In this document: piece by piece, positions 14,351-27,480 of the stretch
How the letters are laid out: each line of letters begins with the position of its first letter
How positions within the stretch are numbered: position 1 is the stretch's first letter
Assembly: GCA_007922195.1 (NCBI GenBank)
Contig: ML682008.1
Location: forward strand, 9,240,416 to 9,304,415
Source of the DNA: Podocnemis expansa
Taxonomy: Eukaryota > Chordata > Testudines > Podocnemididae
DNA: 64,000 nucleotides
Direction of reading: 5' to 3'
Program-made: the position numbers and the translations under genes
Notes under the pieces: model-generated
Told to the model about the DNA's origin: nothing
The model's input: the letters and a program-made list of their open reading frames with translations, nothing else
Database searches by the model: none

Positions 14351-17300
14351 TGTGTGTACTTCTGCTCTTTTTGATAATGTTTCAGGTCTTTAGCTTCGCC
14401 AGGCTTTCCTCTTATTCGAATTTGAGCTATCCTTGGCAAATTAGAAGCTGAGCAAAACACCTGCTTATGAATGAAACAAACTACAGAAACAACTAAGCAC
14501 AATTTTATCAAAGGAATCAGAGTCTAACTGGGGTGGAGTAACAGAAAGGTTTGGGTTACCTGCGTTTTGTTTTATGCTCTCCTTGCAATTATAAAAGCCT
14601 TATTTCTGGTGTTCAGGCAGTCTGTCTTTTAATGGGGTTTTTCCAAGAAGCATTTTACTTCCCCCAACCACAACGGAGGAACTACGCATTAGTATTCTTG
14701 ATGAGTTTTGAAGATCTACTCTATTTTTGTGTTACCTCTGACTTTTTTTTTTTTTTTTATAAACACAAAATACAAAAAGAATAGACACATTCTTGGGATT
14801 GCCTACATTAACCCTCATTACAGAGGAAAGCAAAAGTGCTATTTAAAAAGACATGGACAGATGAGTGAAAGGGGTGCAATACGATGACTAAGTGATGGAG
14901 TCGTGATACGCACATTCATTTGTTTTGTTTCAAGGGGGAAGGATATTTATTTCAGTACAAAAATTTTAAGTTACCCCAAACCACAATTAAGCCCTTTTGA
15001 ACATATTTCTCCTTCACCGATTTCCAGTTTAAATTCCAGTGTTATGCTCTTTTCTCCACTTCTGATTAACAGTTTATTTACAAGATAAATTAAAATAGAT
15101 ATGCAGTTGACACAGTGGTATTGACTTTTGTGGTGGTGTCTAGAAAACTGAGTTCCAGCATATAATTAAAATAAGGGCAGCCATTTTGTAGATCAGCTCA
15201 TGGACATGCATTACATACACAGAGTAATATGTGGAAGACAGAAGAGAGATGGTTATGGGAAACTGGACAAACAAGAGGACAAACCTAGAATCACTAGTGA
15301 AACTATGGGGGGTGGGAGAGTTACAAAATAGGGGGAAATGCAGGTTAAAGAAAAAGAACAGGGATTTCATGTGCCTTTTCCATCTTCCATTTCTTTCACT
15401 ATATTTTATTTTGCATAAGGAAAGAAGAAAAACTTTGGATGGGTAATAAGTTTAATATAACCACTACTCCATGCTTCCAGTATGCAAAAAGCAGACCACA
15501 GTGGAAAAACTGAGGCCTAAAATTATGAAGTTGAATGACAGAACTTGCTTCCTATGGCCTGACAGAACCATAAAGCTAAAAGTCAGGGTTAATACTGGAT
15601 AAAATGGGAGTAGTGGAATATGAAAATCATTGTCAATATATGAATACTTTTTTAAAAATACCTTTCTTACCAAAATCTTAAAGAGATGAAAAGGCAAAAT
15701 TTTCCTACACCTGCAATAAACATCTCAAAATAGAACACAGACTCAGCTGTGGGCCTATTGCTTTTTATATACCACCAAATGCTTTAGCTTGTATACATAT
15801 TTATTTTAAACTGTCTAAATAAAGATTATCCTGATGAAGTCCACTTCAAACACTATTGAAGTGTTAGAGAAACATGACAAAGTATATTCACATTAAAATT
15901 TTGCTTTGGTACTGTTTTACTCATCATTTAACAGATGAAGAGTAGGCTAGAAAGATGAAAAGGGGAGTGTGTATGTAAAACCCTGCTATCACTTACATTT
16001 ATGAAAAATGGATAATTAAGGCTATGAAAGAAAAACAAGTCAACCCTCTTGCGCTAGCTGGTCTTGTTTGCAAAAGAACAGACTTCAAGAAGTCCCATCT
16101 TCCAACAGTGAAGACATTAAATAAAGTGGCAACAGACATAAAACAGTTATGGTAAGATAGCATATTAAAACAAGCTGCTTCTGACTCTAGCCAGTATTTT
16201 TCACACCTGTTCTTCATAGGCTACCAAGACTGAAAGGGAATCAATCTCATGAGAGACTCCGTTAGTAGACATTCAATATAATACAAAACAATTAAGTGCT
16301 CAGTTCTGATCAAGTCTACCACAGAAACAATCTGTTACCATTAAACATTAAATAAGATTCAGATAATTCAATTCTTTGGAGGTTTTTTCTGTGCACACTA
16401 TATTAAAGAAACAAAGCTTGTTAAATGTCTTCTGGCAGAGAGAGCATCAGAAGCATTAAATGAAATAACCAGTAATGAAACAACCTAATCAATTTCTTAC
16501 AGACAGCACACACATTTTTTAAAAAATGCAAAACCATAACTACTGAGACTCTGCTATTCCATTATTTATCAAACTGCTATATACTAGTTCTTCTACCTTT
16601 GATTCAAAGGGCATTCATAGGACTAAAACATTCAAGGCTCTGGTTCAACTAAAACCTGATTTTCCCCATGACCAAATTTCACTGCAAAGACCAGGTTAGA
16701 TACGTTTGGACTGATCAGGACATTTTTATGGAAACTAGAACTGGGATTAACGATCATATTGGAAAATATGATGCATTTGCTTGATAGGATCTTCCCAGAA
16801 ATCACTGTTTAAACTTGAAAATTACTGGGAAAGAGCTATCCCAAAATACTTCCCCAAAACCACACTAATTTTTTTCCATTGTATTGTGCTTTTAAAATTT
16901 CACTTCAGGTGGACCTGTGTAACTCTCTAGTAGTCTGTTATACATGTCTATTACAGATTACTATATGACTTGTGAAAAATCTAAAGGAAATTAAATGTAT
17001 GTTTAAAGGTATAACATGGACACTTGTAAGAATATCAAGGTGTCTTGTGACATACCAAAAGATAGGATAGGTCAAGCAGTAGTTGATAATGGTCTTCTCT
17101 CTGGATTAGCTAGAGGAAAATGTTAAGGAAGGTTTAAATAAGATTTCTGAGAGGTGATAGTTTTTCATCATCATAAATTGGAGGAAGTAAGGAAAGAGAA
17201 AATAAAGAGCAAATCTGTCTTTCTAAGACATGTCAGGTTCTTTCTGCAAGTGGAGAAATATTCTGCTCCCTTTACTTCCATTTGTGTTGATCCTGAAGAG

Positions 17301-18724
17301 TCTCTCCGGACCCAGAGCTTTTCAAAATTGAAAACTTAGGGGTTTTGCTTAGTGTGTTCTTTGAGACAAGTACTGGATCATTTATTATGAAAGTGTACAA
17401 AGCTTAACTCAATGGGGCACTGAGTTGGTTGAGACTTCTAGGCAATCACAAAACACTATATAATAAATTATACAGTTTGCACAATGATGGTCTCTCTAAA
17501 ATGATACTCAAGACAGTCAAAATTTCACAGATTCCTTTTTGTGCTGGTTGAATTTCAAGTATTGAGTATTTTACCAGCTGTTAACAACATTGGATTCTGC
17601 TCATACAGAAAGGATATGTTTCAAACAATCCTTTTCAGATTACCTAGGTTTGAATATATTATGTAGATATTTGAATAAAAACTATTTTCACTCTATCATG
17701 TATTTCAATTTATGATACACTCCAAGAACAATACACCCACTTCTCTAAATATGATTTACTGCTTCAATTAGCCTTTATAACAACATAGTATGTATTGATC
17801 TAGTAATTTGGAGGGAGTGCTAGATGGAGGCTTCCAACCGTAAATTATGTTACTGTGCAAATTTCATTCTTTTTTGGAAGAATCATTGAACCTCACTTCT
17901 TCCATACTCATTTTTCAAAGTTTCTCCATTGTGAACTTCCTGCTTGAGATTTCTGGACTTCTACACCTCCTAAAACTGCCAGTCTGCATATTTGCCAAAG
18001 ACAACAGACTTTTCTAGAGATCAGTTAAAGTCAATTCATCCCTCTGTGTATTGTATCTCTACAAAGCACTTAGGCCGTGGTTCACACACTGAATAACTCC
18101 TAGATGGTGGTCAGCCCCACTCCTTGACCAAACTGCATGCATTTAAAAGTGTTTCTGATACTTTTGGGGAGGGTTGTTTTGTTTTGTTTTGTTTTTTTAA
18201 CATAGTATAGTTGTCACCTTTGGTAAACTGAGGAAGAAACAAATACATGTTAAGCTGCTTAACTGTACTTCTTTCAAAATACTAATTAATAGAAAGAGAC
18301 AAAGCTCTTAAAATGAAAAAAAGGCATTCAAAAAAAACCCAACTTCTTAGGTGTCATCACATACACAATACTCACGGTACACAAAAGATTTCCTCTATTG
18401 AGGAGAAAAAAGTACAAGGGATTGACTTAACAGCTCACACAAGCTGAATCATGCGTGTGAATATCTAGCCAACGATAGTAACAATTCCTTCAGTATAGAA
18501 AAAAAGTCATGAATCAAATTGGTTTATTGCTGCTAAAGAACCACCAGTGCAGAAAATTCTGCTTCTAGTCCTGCCTTTTGGTATGGAACAATCATATGAA
18601 GCATCACCATAGCCAGCTTCCATGGTTCTTCATTGACTGCAATTAGACTCTTCTGACTAAGAAATATGGAAGTAACACTCCACATTTAAATGTTGAATAC
18701 ATCTTCAACCATAGTATTATGGGG
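14351..18724. other. Intron sequence, no element recognised
   Basis: About 4.4 kb of AT-rich PHTF2 intron. It has a T run at about 14740-14758 and a TTTTG tract at about 18178-18197. I recognise no coding exon, RNA gene or repeat family here. Short open frames appear to be chance. Confidence 0.5.
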
Positions 18725-19080
18725 CTTCTCTACATGTGGACAGCCAGGAAAGTTAATCAAAATTGAACTGTGTATTTGAAGCGGATTTATTAAACTGAAT
18801 TATATCCCTAGAAACTGTTAATCAGAATTAAAACAGATTTAATAGTGTTTACTTGAGTTCACTTGTTGAATTAAGTTAAACTGAGTACAAATCAGCCTGA
18901 AACCAACAGGCATGCATTCAGTACAACTTCGTCATGCCACCACTGCCATTGCTGTCTACAGCTGTAGCTACACTGCTATTTATACTCACACTAGCTTGAT
19001 GAAAGCAAATGCTTATGTGTACACAATCAAGGGAATCACACACCCCTAGTGCATAGCAGGTATAACTTACTAGGTCACTA
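18725..19080. repeat. Possible foldback MITE remnants
   Basis: The stretch has GGCTTCTCTACATGTGG near its start and CTACACTGCTATTTATACTC / ACACTAGCTTGATG near 18966-19000. These resemble 'GTCTACACTGC' foldback repeats common in turtle genomes. Boundaries and duplications are not clear. Confidence 0.35.
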
Positions 19081-19615
19081 AGCAGGCTCTATAATAGTGT
19101 TATGCAATGTACCATATAAGAGACAGATTTGAATATGCAGTTTCCTACACTGGGCTGTCAAAGAAGCTCAAGCCTTTTAGGAGGAGCATGTAACTAGTTC
19201 CTCTCATTACTTACAACACCTAGATTTGACTCAATTATGCAAACAAACTCTAAAGTGAGATACCCACACTCCTGCTAAACTGTAAAAACTGTTTGTGACA
19301 TTGACCTTTGAGAAAGTGGGATAAAACTTGGGGTGCCAAGGGGCTGCTCCTGCATGGTGCTAAGTGAATTTGACTTCTATGAAAGTGGAAGACATTCAGC
19401 ACTTTACACAATCATCTCCAAACCCACTAGAAAAGGTTGCATGAAGAACAGTTTAGATGTGGGCTTACTCAGAAAGACACCAGAGATGTTAACACTATGT
19501 ATAATGTAACATACTGGCTTTTCAAAGCCAGATTAGTTTACAAGGGAATGTAACTGCTTTATATAAAAATCAGTTTTTTTTAAAACATCTGCAGCTATAT
19601 ATGATTCTTCTAGTA

Positions 19616-19866
19616 CAACGGTTCCCAACCTGTATTCCATGAACTACTGGTGGTCCATGAGTGTGCAGGCATAGTTTCTGCAGGGAAATGGACTGTGATG
19701 AGTGCAATATGTTTGTGAGAGTAATAAATCATTAAGAATAGCTGTGTTTTTAATACCGTTTGATACACAAGTTTGACTCCTGTCAATCATAGGCTATGTT
19801 ACGAATGTTTAAAAAGTGGTTTGTTTACATGGTGGTCCACATAAAGCGATAGGCTGGGAACCGCTG
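19616..19866. mobile_element. Short non-autonomous hAT element with target duplication
   Basis: The 251-bp element starts CAACGGTTCCCAACCTGTA and ends with the inverted match GGCTGGGAACCGCTG. It is flanked by TTCTAGTA (19608-19615) and TGCTAGTA (19867-19874), seven of eight bases identical. The interior includes GGTGGTCCATGAGTG and GTGGTCCACATAAAGCG. No coding capacity. Confidence 0.83.
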
Positions 19867-20029
19867 TGCTAGTAATTAACTTCAGAACACATAATAAACT
19901 TTAGAGTTTAAGAGCACAGTCACAAATATGACAGATGTTAGCATAGTACTATTAGGATGAGACTTGCACTTACACCACGTACATGTAGGAAACTGCAGTA
20001 TCCCTTTTCTCAATTTTAGGCAACTCAGA

Positions 20030-21450
20030 CTCTTTGGTCAGAAGGGACCAGTATGATCATCTAGTCTGACCACCTGCACAATGCAGGCCTCGAAATGTCA
20101 CCCATCTACTCCAGCAATAAGCCTCTAACCTATGACTGAGTTATGAAAGTCCTCAAATCATTATTTAAGGACCTAGGACATAGAAAGCTAGCGCTAACAG
20201 GGACAGACACATTGCAGAGTATGTCAGCTGACGGTGGTTGACCTACACAGATCTTTTCTGCCTAGCCAGTTGGTCCTCAGTCCATAGCAGCGCGTGGGAT
20301 TTTTCCATTCTAAGTTCAGGACTCTGCACTTGTCTTTGCTGAACCTCAGACCTCTTTTGGCCCAGTCCTTCAACTTGTCCAGGCCACCCAGTATCCTATT
20401 CCTGCCCTTCACTATATAACAACTCCCACCCAGCACCGCCAGTTCAGCATCAGCTGTAAATTTGCTGAGGGTGCATCCACCCCATCCTCCAGAATGATAA
20501 TGAAGATGTTGAACAAAACCAGCCCCAGAACCAACTCCTAGGGCACCTTATTGCCAATTAGACATCAGGTCATTGATTATTGCCAACTGAACACAGTGAT
20601 CTAGTCAGCTTTTGATCCACCTTATAGCCCATTCACCCAACATGTGCTTCTTTTATTTGCTGGCAAGAATTCTGTAGACCATAACAAAAGCTTTGCTGGT
20701 CTGTAGTTCCCTGGTTCCAACTTTTTAGAAGCTGGACATTATATTTGTCTTTTTTCCAGTCATCTGGGACCACCTCCAATTGCCATGAGTTTCAAAGATA
20801 ATGGCCATTATTAATCACAATTATCAATTACATCAGCCAATTCCCTCAGCGCCCTCGGCTGTGTTGCACCTGGCCCCGGGAGCTGTGCATGAACAGCGGT
20901 TCTAAGTATTCTGGAACCTGTTCTTTCACTGCTGAGGCTTGCTCGCTACCTTCCCATTCTGTGCTGCCCAGTGCACTAATCTGTGAGATGACTTTGTGAA
21001 GACAGAGGTAAAAAATGCACTGAGTACATCAATATTTCCACATCATCTGTTACTAGGTTGCCTCCTCCATTCTGTAAGAGGACCCTAGTTTCCCTGACCA
21101 TCTATTGGTCATTAACATGCATGTAGAAACCCTCATTACCCTTCAGATCTCTTGCTAGGCGCAACTCCAGTTGTGTTTTGGCCTTCCTGATTTCACTCCT
21201 GCATACTCAAGATGGATTTTTGTACTCTCCAGTCATCTCACCAAGCTGCCGCTTCTTGTAAGCTTCCTTTTTGTGTTTAACCTCACCAAAGATTTCTCTG
21301 AAAAGCCAAGCTGGTCAACTGCCATATTTGCTATTCTTTCTGTACACTGGGATAGTTTATTCCTGCACCCTCGGTAAGGTTTCTTTAAAACACAGTCAGC
21401 TCTCTTGGACTCCTTTCCCCTTGTATTAGCCATGATGTGACATGTGACCA
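20030..21450 (-). mobile_element. CR1 LINE, 3' part with RT coding remnant and 3' UTR
   Basis: On the minus strand the downstream coding end of a CR1 reverse transcriptase is readable in pieces. One is a VLFNIFI-like stretch around 20500-20520. The other is 20436-20224 with LDKLKDWAKRGLRFSKDKCR and VLNLEWKNP, the CR1 'LDKLEKWA...FNKEKCKVLHLG' region. The plus strand of 20035-20170 shows the 3' UTR (GATCATCTAGTCTGACC, TCCAGCAATAAGCC). The right end near 21430 is a 5' truncation, as usual for CR1. Frameshifts abound; not active. Confidence 0.82.
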
Positions 21451-22504
<1,054 letters not shown>

Positions 22505-22780
22505 TCATCAGAAGAGATTAAAAGTGGAAGGTGTCTTTACAAACGTAAGCCACTCTAGAACACATTTAGCAATTTTTAAGCATGCAAAATAAGATTTTTC
22601 AAAATATGTTTCAATCTAGTAATTTACCATTTTGTTTTCATAAACATTTCAAAACCGTTCATTTTCATGATATAATTTCTTCTAGACAAAAATATAATTC
22701 AGTTAAACACTAAAGATTCAAACCTGCATAACTTACTGTTCTCAGTAGTTCCACCAATTTAGGGGGCCCTAACTCATAGG

Positions 22781-23212
22781 TAGGGCCCTCCCAAATTCAT
22801 GTTCTGTTTTCAAAAATTTCACAAGCATAGCATTTTAAACATCTTGAATTTCATGGTTTCAATCTTAAATTTAAAACACAAACATGTAAAGCCCCTAAGA
22901 ATCAGCATTTCTCAAAGTAACGGTCCCAACCCAAAAAAGGGGTCATAAGGCTTCTGTGCTGCTTTCAGAGCTAGGTAGCGTGTGGTGGCTGCTGGCTGGG
23001 TGTCCAACTCTGAAGACATCACTAAGGTAAGGGTAGCAATGCTGCAATTCCCCCTACAATAGCCTTCAGACCTTTTGAGGCAGGACTCCCAGTTTAACAA
23101 ATATTGCGCACTTTTGTATATTTCTACCCAAAAGTATAAGGGAAAGTACACAAAGACCATATTTCATGGTATGTGATGCATTTCTCATGGCCATGAATTT
23201 GATAGGGTCCTA
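22781..23212. mobile_element. Non-autonomous hAT-like element, 432 bp
   Basis: The ends are inverted repeats: TAGGGCCCTCCCAAATTCATG at the left and the reverse of CCATGAATTTGATAGGGTCCTA at the right. The flanking octamers CTCATAGG (22773-22780) and CTCATAGT (23213-23220) agree at seven of eight bases. The interior carries GTCCCAACCCAAAAAAGGGGTC, as in a widespread turtle repeat I recall. It fills much of the 1.1-kb PHTF2 intron between two exons. Confidence 0.8.
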
Positions 23213-23603
23213 CTCATAGTAGTAAACCCTTTTCACTGACTCATTGTACCCTTTTTCTTTTAATTTGTAATTCCTAGAGCTAGATTATTGATCACTATTG
23301 AGAGCTGAATTAAATAAATTTACATTCATATTTACAGAATAGTTACTCTACCAATATTTAGTAATACACAATATGAGGCAAAAAGATAAAGTTCAATAAA
23401 GACATATAAAGGTCTGTAATCATGAGATTAGTTTTTAAAAGCCAGTTTTAAACTTTTAGTAAAAATATGAACTGTACTCAAATTTCTTACAATACAATGA
23501 ATGAACAGTCTACTGTAGACAAAATCTTTCAAAATTCTTCAGATATTATCTATTCCAGAAAAATTTCAAGTACTCATGATCCTAACCAATAAAAAACATG
23601 TTA

Positions 23604-23846
<243 letters not shown>

Positions 23847-23953
23847 CTAGGTATCTGGACATTTCACAAAATTAACACCATTCACTTCAGTAGAGACCAT
23901 TTCAGAGAACCTAACTGTTCTTAACTCACTCAAGCTAAATATATTCTCTAATG

Positions 23954-25021
23954 CAGGGATGAGCAATAATTTTCACAGGTGGACCACTCTCTGAATTTTG
24001 GTACATCATCATGGGCTGTACATTTCTCCTATAATGAAATTACCATACCATCTATTTTATAAAAGATGACTATTAATAATAATAAATATTAGAAATATAC
24101 GTTTACCCAAATATATTTTAGGAGTTCCAAAGGAGTAGTCACATTAGTCTAGTCCGACAACACACAAACAAGAACTTGCTTCGTAATATAATAAACAAGG
24201 AGTCTGGTGGCACTTTTAAAGACTAACTGATTCATCACATGGGCTCTTGTGGGAGAGAAGGCCACTTCATCAGATGCTTGAAGATGGGGAACTTACAGAA
24301 TGGGAGCAGAATAAATAAGTTTATATAAATTTATATCTATTCTTTTGCTCCCATTCTGTAAGTTCCCCATCTTCAAGCATCTGATGAAGTGACCTTCACT
24401 CCCACCAAAGCTCATGCGATGAATCAATTTGTTAAGTCTTTAAAAGTGCCACCAGACTCCTTGTTTATTATATTAGGAGGTATCAGTAAGTCAAATGGCA
24501 AGCCTTACTGTGAACTTTTCTAACAGTTGTAATAAAAATGTCAGAGTTAAACTTTTTTCTACTATTTTATACCACAAAACATATACTCTTTTTTGTTTGT
24601 TTGTTTTTTGTTAGCAGAAGGAGAAGGGGAGGAACCCAGATATGGGAGAGCTGGATGCCACTGGGCCCTGGCCCTGGCCCTGGCACATGTGGCCACCACG
24701 CTCCCACTGGGGGCTGCAAGCGAGTGGCTGCCATGCTCCAGCAGGGCACCTCTGGCCCATGCAAGAAAGTGGTGGAACCAGAATGGCTGCCATACATCAA
24801 CCAGGATGCCAATGCTCAGCCAGCGCCTGGGAGAAAGGGTGAAGGTGAGAGGGAGGAGCTACAGCGGCACTCTGGCCATAGTACTGCCATGTCACCTGCT
24901 GGAAGGAGAGAACAGCTGTAGCAGCCACACTCTGGCCTGTTGAGCCAGTGCAGCTGGCAGGCAGCAGAAAGGGCACTCGAAAGCCATAGCTGGTCCTCAG
25001 GCCATAGTTTACCTACCTCTG
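23954..25021. mobile_element. Non-autonomous hAT element (1.07 kb) with nested hairpin repeat
   Basis: The left end is CAGGGATGAGCAATAATTTT. The right end, reversed, is CAGAGGTAGGTAAACTATGG. The flanking octamers CTCTAATG (23946-23953) and CTCTTATG (25022-25029) match at seven of eight bases. The right half (24610-25000) is GC-rich with alternating GGCCCTGG motifs. The inverted-repeat pair at 24184-24475 interrupts it. The open frames of up to 127 codons in the GC-rich part overlap on several strands and encode low-complexity peptides, so I treat them as noncoding. Confidence 0.78.
24184..24475. repeat. Large hairpin: two inverted copies of a CTGATGA...TTAGTCTTT repeat
   Basis: The arms 24184-24313 and 24338-24475 are near-identical reverse complements, separated by a 24-base AT-rich spacer. 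Each arm carries an AAGCATCTGATGAAGTG block and a GTCTTTAAAAGTGCCACC block, also seen singly at about 58640 and 45530-45620. The arms differ by scattered substitutions and one short gap. In an RNA of either strand the two arms would form a stem of about 130 base pairs. Confidence 0.85.
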
Positions 25022-25029
25022 CTCTTATG

Positions 25030-26199
25030 CAACTTGTATTGTTAAATGGCAGACCGCAGATTCTACTCAAATCTAAGTAGAAAACCACTCAATCAGTATC
25101 TTAATTATATGCTGCAAATGAAGATGTCATTTTTGATCCAGACACATGGAAAGACTCTACAGGCTCTGGTGATCTCAGAAGATAATTTATTTAATCTTGC
25201 AGTAATTCCAACAAGCATAAGACAGTTTCACTTATTCATGCTGTCACATATATTACCAGTTTAACTTAATTATATATCGAACACTGCACACATGCTTGGA
25301 ACAGTAATAAAATGCATCCAGGTATTTGAATTTATGGGGTCATTTTTTATTCTCTCTCACAAAGACCACACGGGTCCTCTGACCTAGAATGCCAGCTTAT
25401 TTCATGGAAATTGTCCTAGTGCAACTATTTCTTTCAATAGGTTTCTTCTGACCAACTGTAACTGAACTATCATGCATCAAGAAATGTATCAACTGTGGGA
25501 ATTTTTAAACAAGGAGGCATTCTTACTTATATGAAAATCCCTTGTGGTGCACAAGCTAATGGAATCTAACAGTAAAAACTATGCTGAAAGATATGACCAA
25601 TAAACTAATTAGGAGACTAGAATGTTTTTATTTTGCACTAACGCTGATATATTTATATTTTAAGGTTCTAATGTGAATTATATCAATATGCATAACACCC
25701 AGCCTAACATGCGATATTGCAGAAATTCGGGATTCTGAAATGTCAGGCTTCCACTTCAGTTTTGACAGTGAAATCCCCGACGTGCAGGGATGAGCATGGG
25801 AAAGCCCCCACTATGTCCTTTGGGCTGCCAACAGCAGAAAATGGCAGAAGAATACGTTTTCACAATATTCTATGATGTCTCTGCAACTGCGCTGCAATTT
25901 TTTGATAACCATTTTTCAATTCAATAAAGGCCTTGAGCATACAATATTAAATTGAGTTTTAAAAAAATGCAAACGCTGCATAGTCTAGCAAGGAGTCCAA
26001 GAAGTAAGAAAGAAGAGATGTTGAAATAGTTAACTACTAAAGGAATAGGACTGGAGAATGAAGATGGGGGCGGATGAAGACAGCCAAAAGAGAAGAATGA
26101 AAGAATAAAAGCATTACAATGCCTAGATACGTGGAAGTGTGAAAACTACATTTCAATGAGTTTACACACCTCTCCTTAATATGGCAGTAAAACTCTGTG
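25030..26199. other. Intron sequence, no element recognised
   Basis: AT-rich PHTF2 intron. No coding exon, RNA gene or clear repeat identified. Confidence 0.5.
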
Positions 26200-26672
26200 A
26201 CTATGTCTACATTGCTTAGCATTTCGAAAAAACTTTTTTGAAAAAACTATTTAAAAATAATTTTCTCAAAAGAACCATGGGTCGTCCCGTCCCCCCCCCA
26301 AGAAAGTCTACACTAGCATTTCTTTTTCAAAAAAAAGCAAGGCAATGGAATAGATAGGCAGGCTTTTTTCAAAAAGCCTTTGCCGCATCTGGTGATGGCT
26401 TTTTTTCGAAAAAGTTATCGCCAGGTGCAGCAAAGGCTTCTTCCGAAAACGCCTGCCTATCCTTTCCATTGTCTTGCTTTATTTTTTTTGAAAAAGAAAG
26501 TCCGGTGTAGACATTCATTTTCAAAAAAAAGCTGCAGTATTTCAGGACAATGAGCGGTTCCCAGATGGTTCTCCCGAAATAGAGTTTTTGGAAAAGTTAT
26601 TTTGAGAAAATTATTTTGAAATAATTTTTTCGAAAAGTTTTTTTAAAAATGCTAAGCAAAGTAGACACAGCC
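26200..26672. mobile_element. Foldback (palindromic) MITE
   Basis: The ends read ACTATGTCTACATTGCTTAGC and, reversed, GGCTGTGTCTACTTTGCTTAGC. The similarity continues inward: AGGCAATGGAATAGATAGGC near 26340 faces GCCTATCCTTTCCATTGTC near 26455, and GCCGCATCTGGTG near 26382 faces CGCCAGGTGCAGC near 26420. Almost the whole 0.47 kb is therefore one palindrome. The sequence is full of TTTTTCGAAAAA motifs. A CTGTG pentamer may be the target duplication, but the exact ends are uncertain. No coding capacity. Confidence 0.8.
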
Positions 26673-27373
26673 TGTGTGAACAACCCATGCTGTGATCTAC
26701 ATACATATAAATCAATTTTTTGAACAGCCTCTAAAATCTCAGAGTCCTTTGAATACAAATGGGCATGTGAGATGAAAGATCAGAATTTTTTTTTCCACTC
26801 TAATTTGGGGTAAACTGTCTAAAGCAATTGTGAGATATGGGAGTCTGAGAAATGTAGTATTTTAATTATTTGGAAAATTCTTCTCATGCTTTCCTGTCAC
26901 ATCAGCTCTTAAAAACTGGAAAGCCCAGAAATTTCAAGTTTATTCATTAAGGTCTTGTCAAGCACCAGTGGCTCTCGCTATTTTCAAAACGATTGATGGT
27001 GCACACAGAAGCAAAAATACCAAAATACTTTTCCATTTGTTGCAAATTTGAAAATGTCATTAAGTTTTGCATGCAAAACTAGAAAGGCTGACAAGTTTTG
27101 ATGGAACTGACAAATCTGTCATGTGATAGATTGGTTTTCACTTCTTTGTCAGAGCTCCTGAACCTTGCAAAAACTTCAGACATCAAAAACCTCACAGCAG
27201 AAACTGAAACACTTCTATATTTCTAGGGTTCCTGAGCCTTGACTCCTGCCTCTCACAAAAATTAGCTAAAGCAAGAGTCTGCGTATCCCACAGATTCAGA
27301 GTGGAATAAATTGTGGTGCAGTTCTAGTAACCAGTGGATTATATCCTGCTAAACAAAATCTCATCTCCTAGGT
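26673..27373. other. Intron sequence, no element recognised
   Basis: AT-rich intron with no gene or repeat that I can name. Confidence 0.5.
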
Positions 27374-27480
27374 CAGTGTTTCTCAACAGCCAATCCATGA
27401 ACCAGCACCAGTCTCTGATATCTCCCTAATATAGTATAGGAAGCTGGTCTTTGGTGTAAAGAGATTGAAGAATATAGTTT
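27374..27480. mobile_element. Very short hAT-like remnant
   Basis: It starts CAGTGTTTCTCAACAGCC, runs through CCATGAACCAGCACCAGTC and ends in AGATTGAAGAATATAG, the pattern of a short hAT-derived repeat. The end is decayed and the flanking octamers match poorly. Confidence 0.45.

Noticed and set aside
24538..24943. Overlapping open frames of 116-127 codons
   Set aside because: They fall in the GC-rich half of a hAT element with target duplication, overlap in several frames and encode low-complexity peptides.
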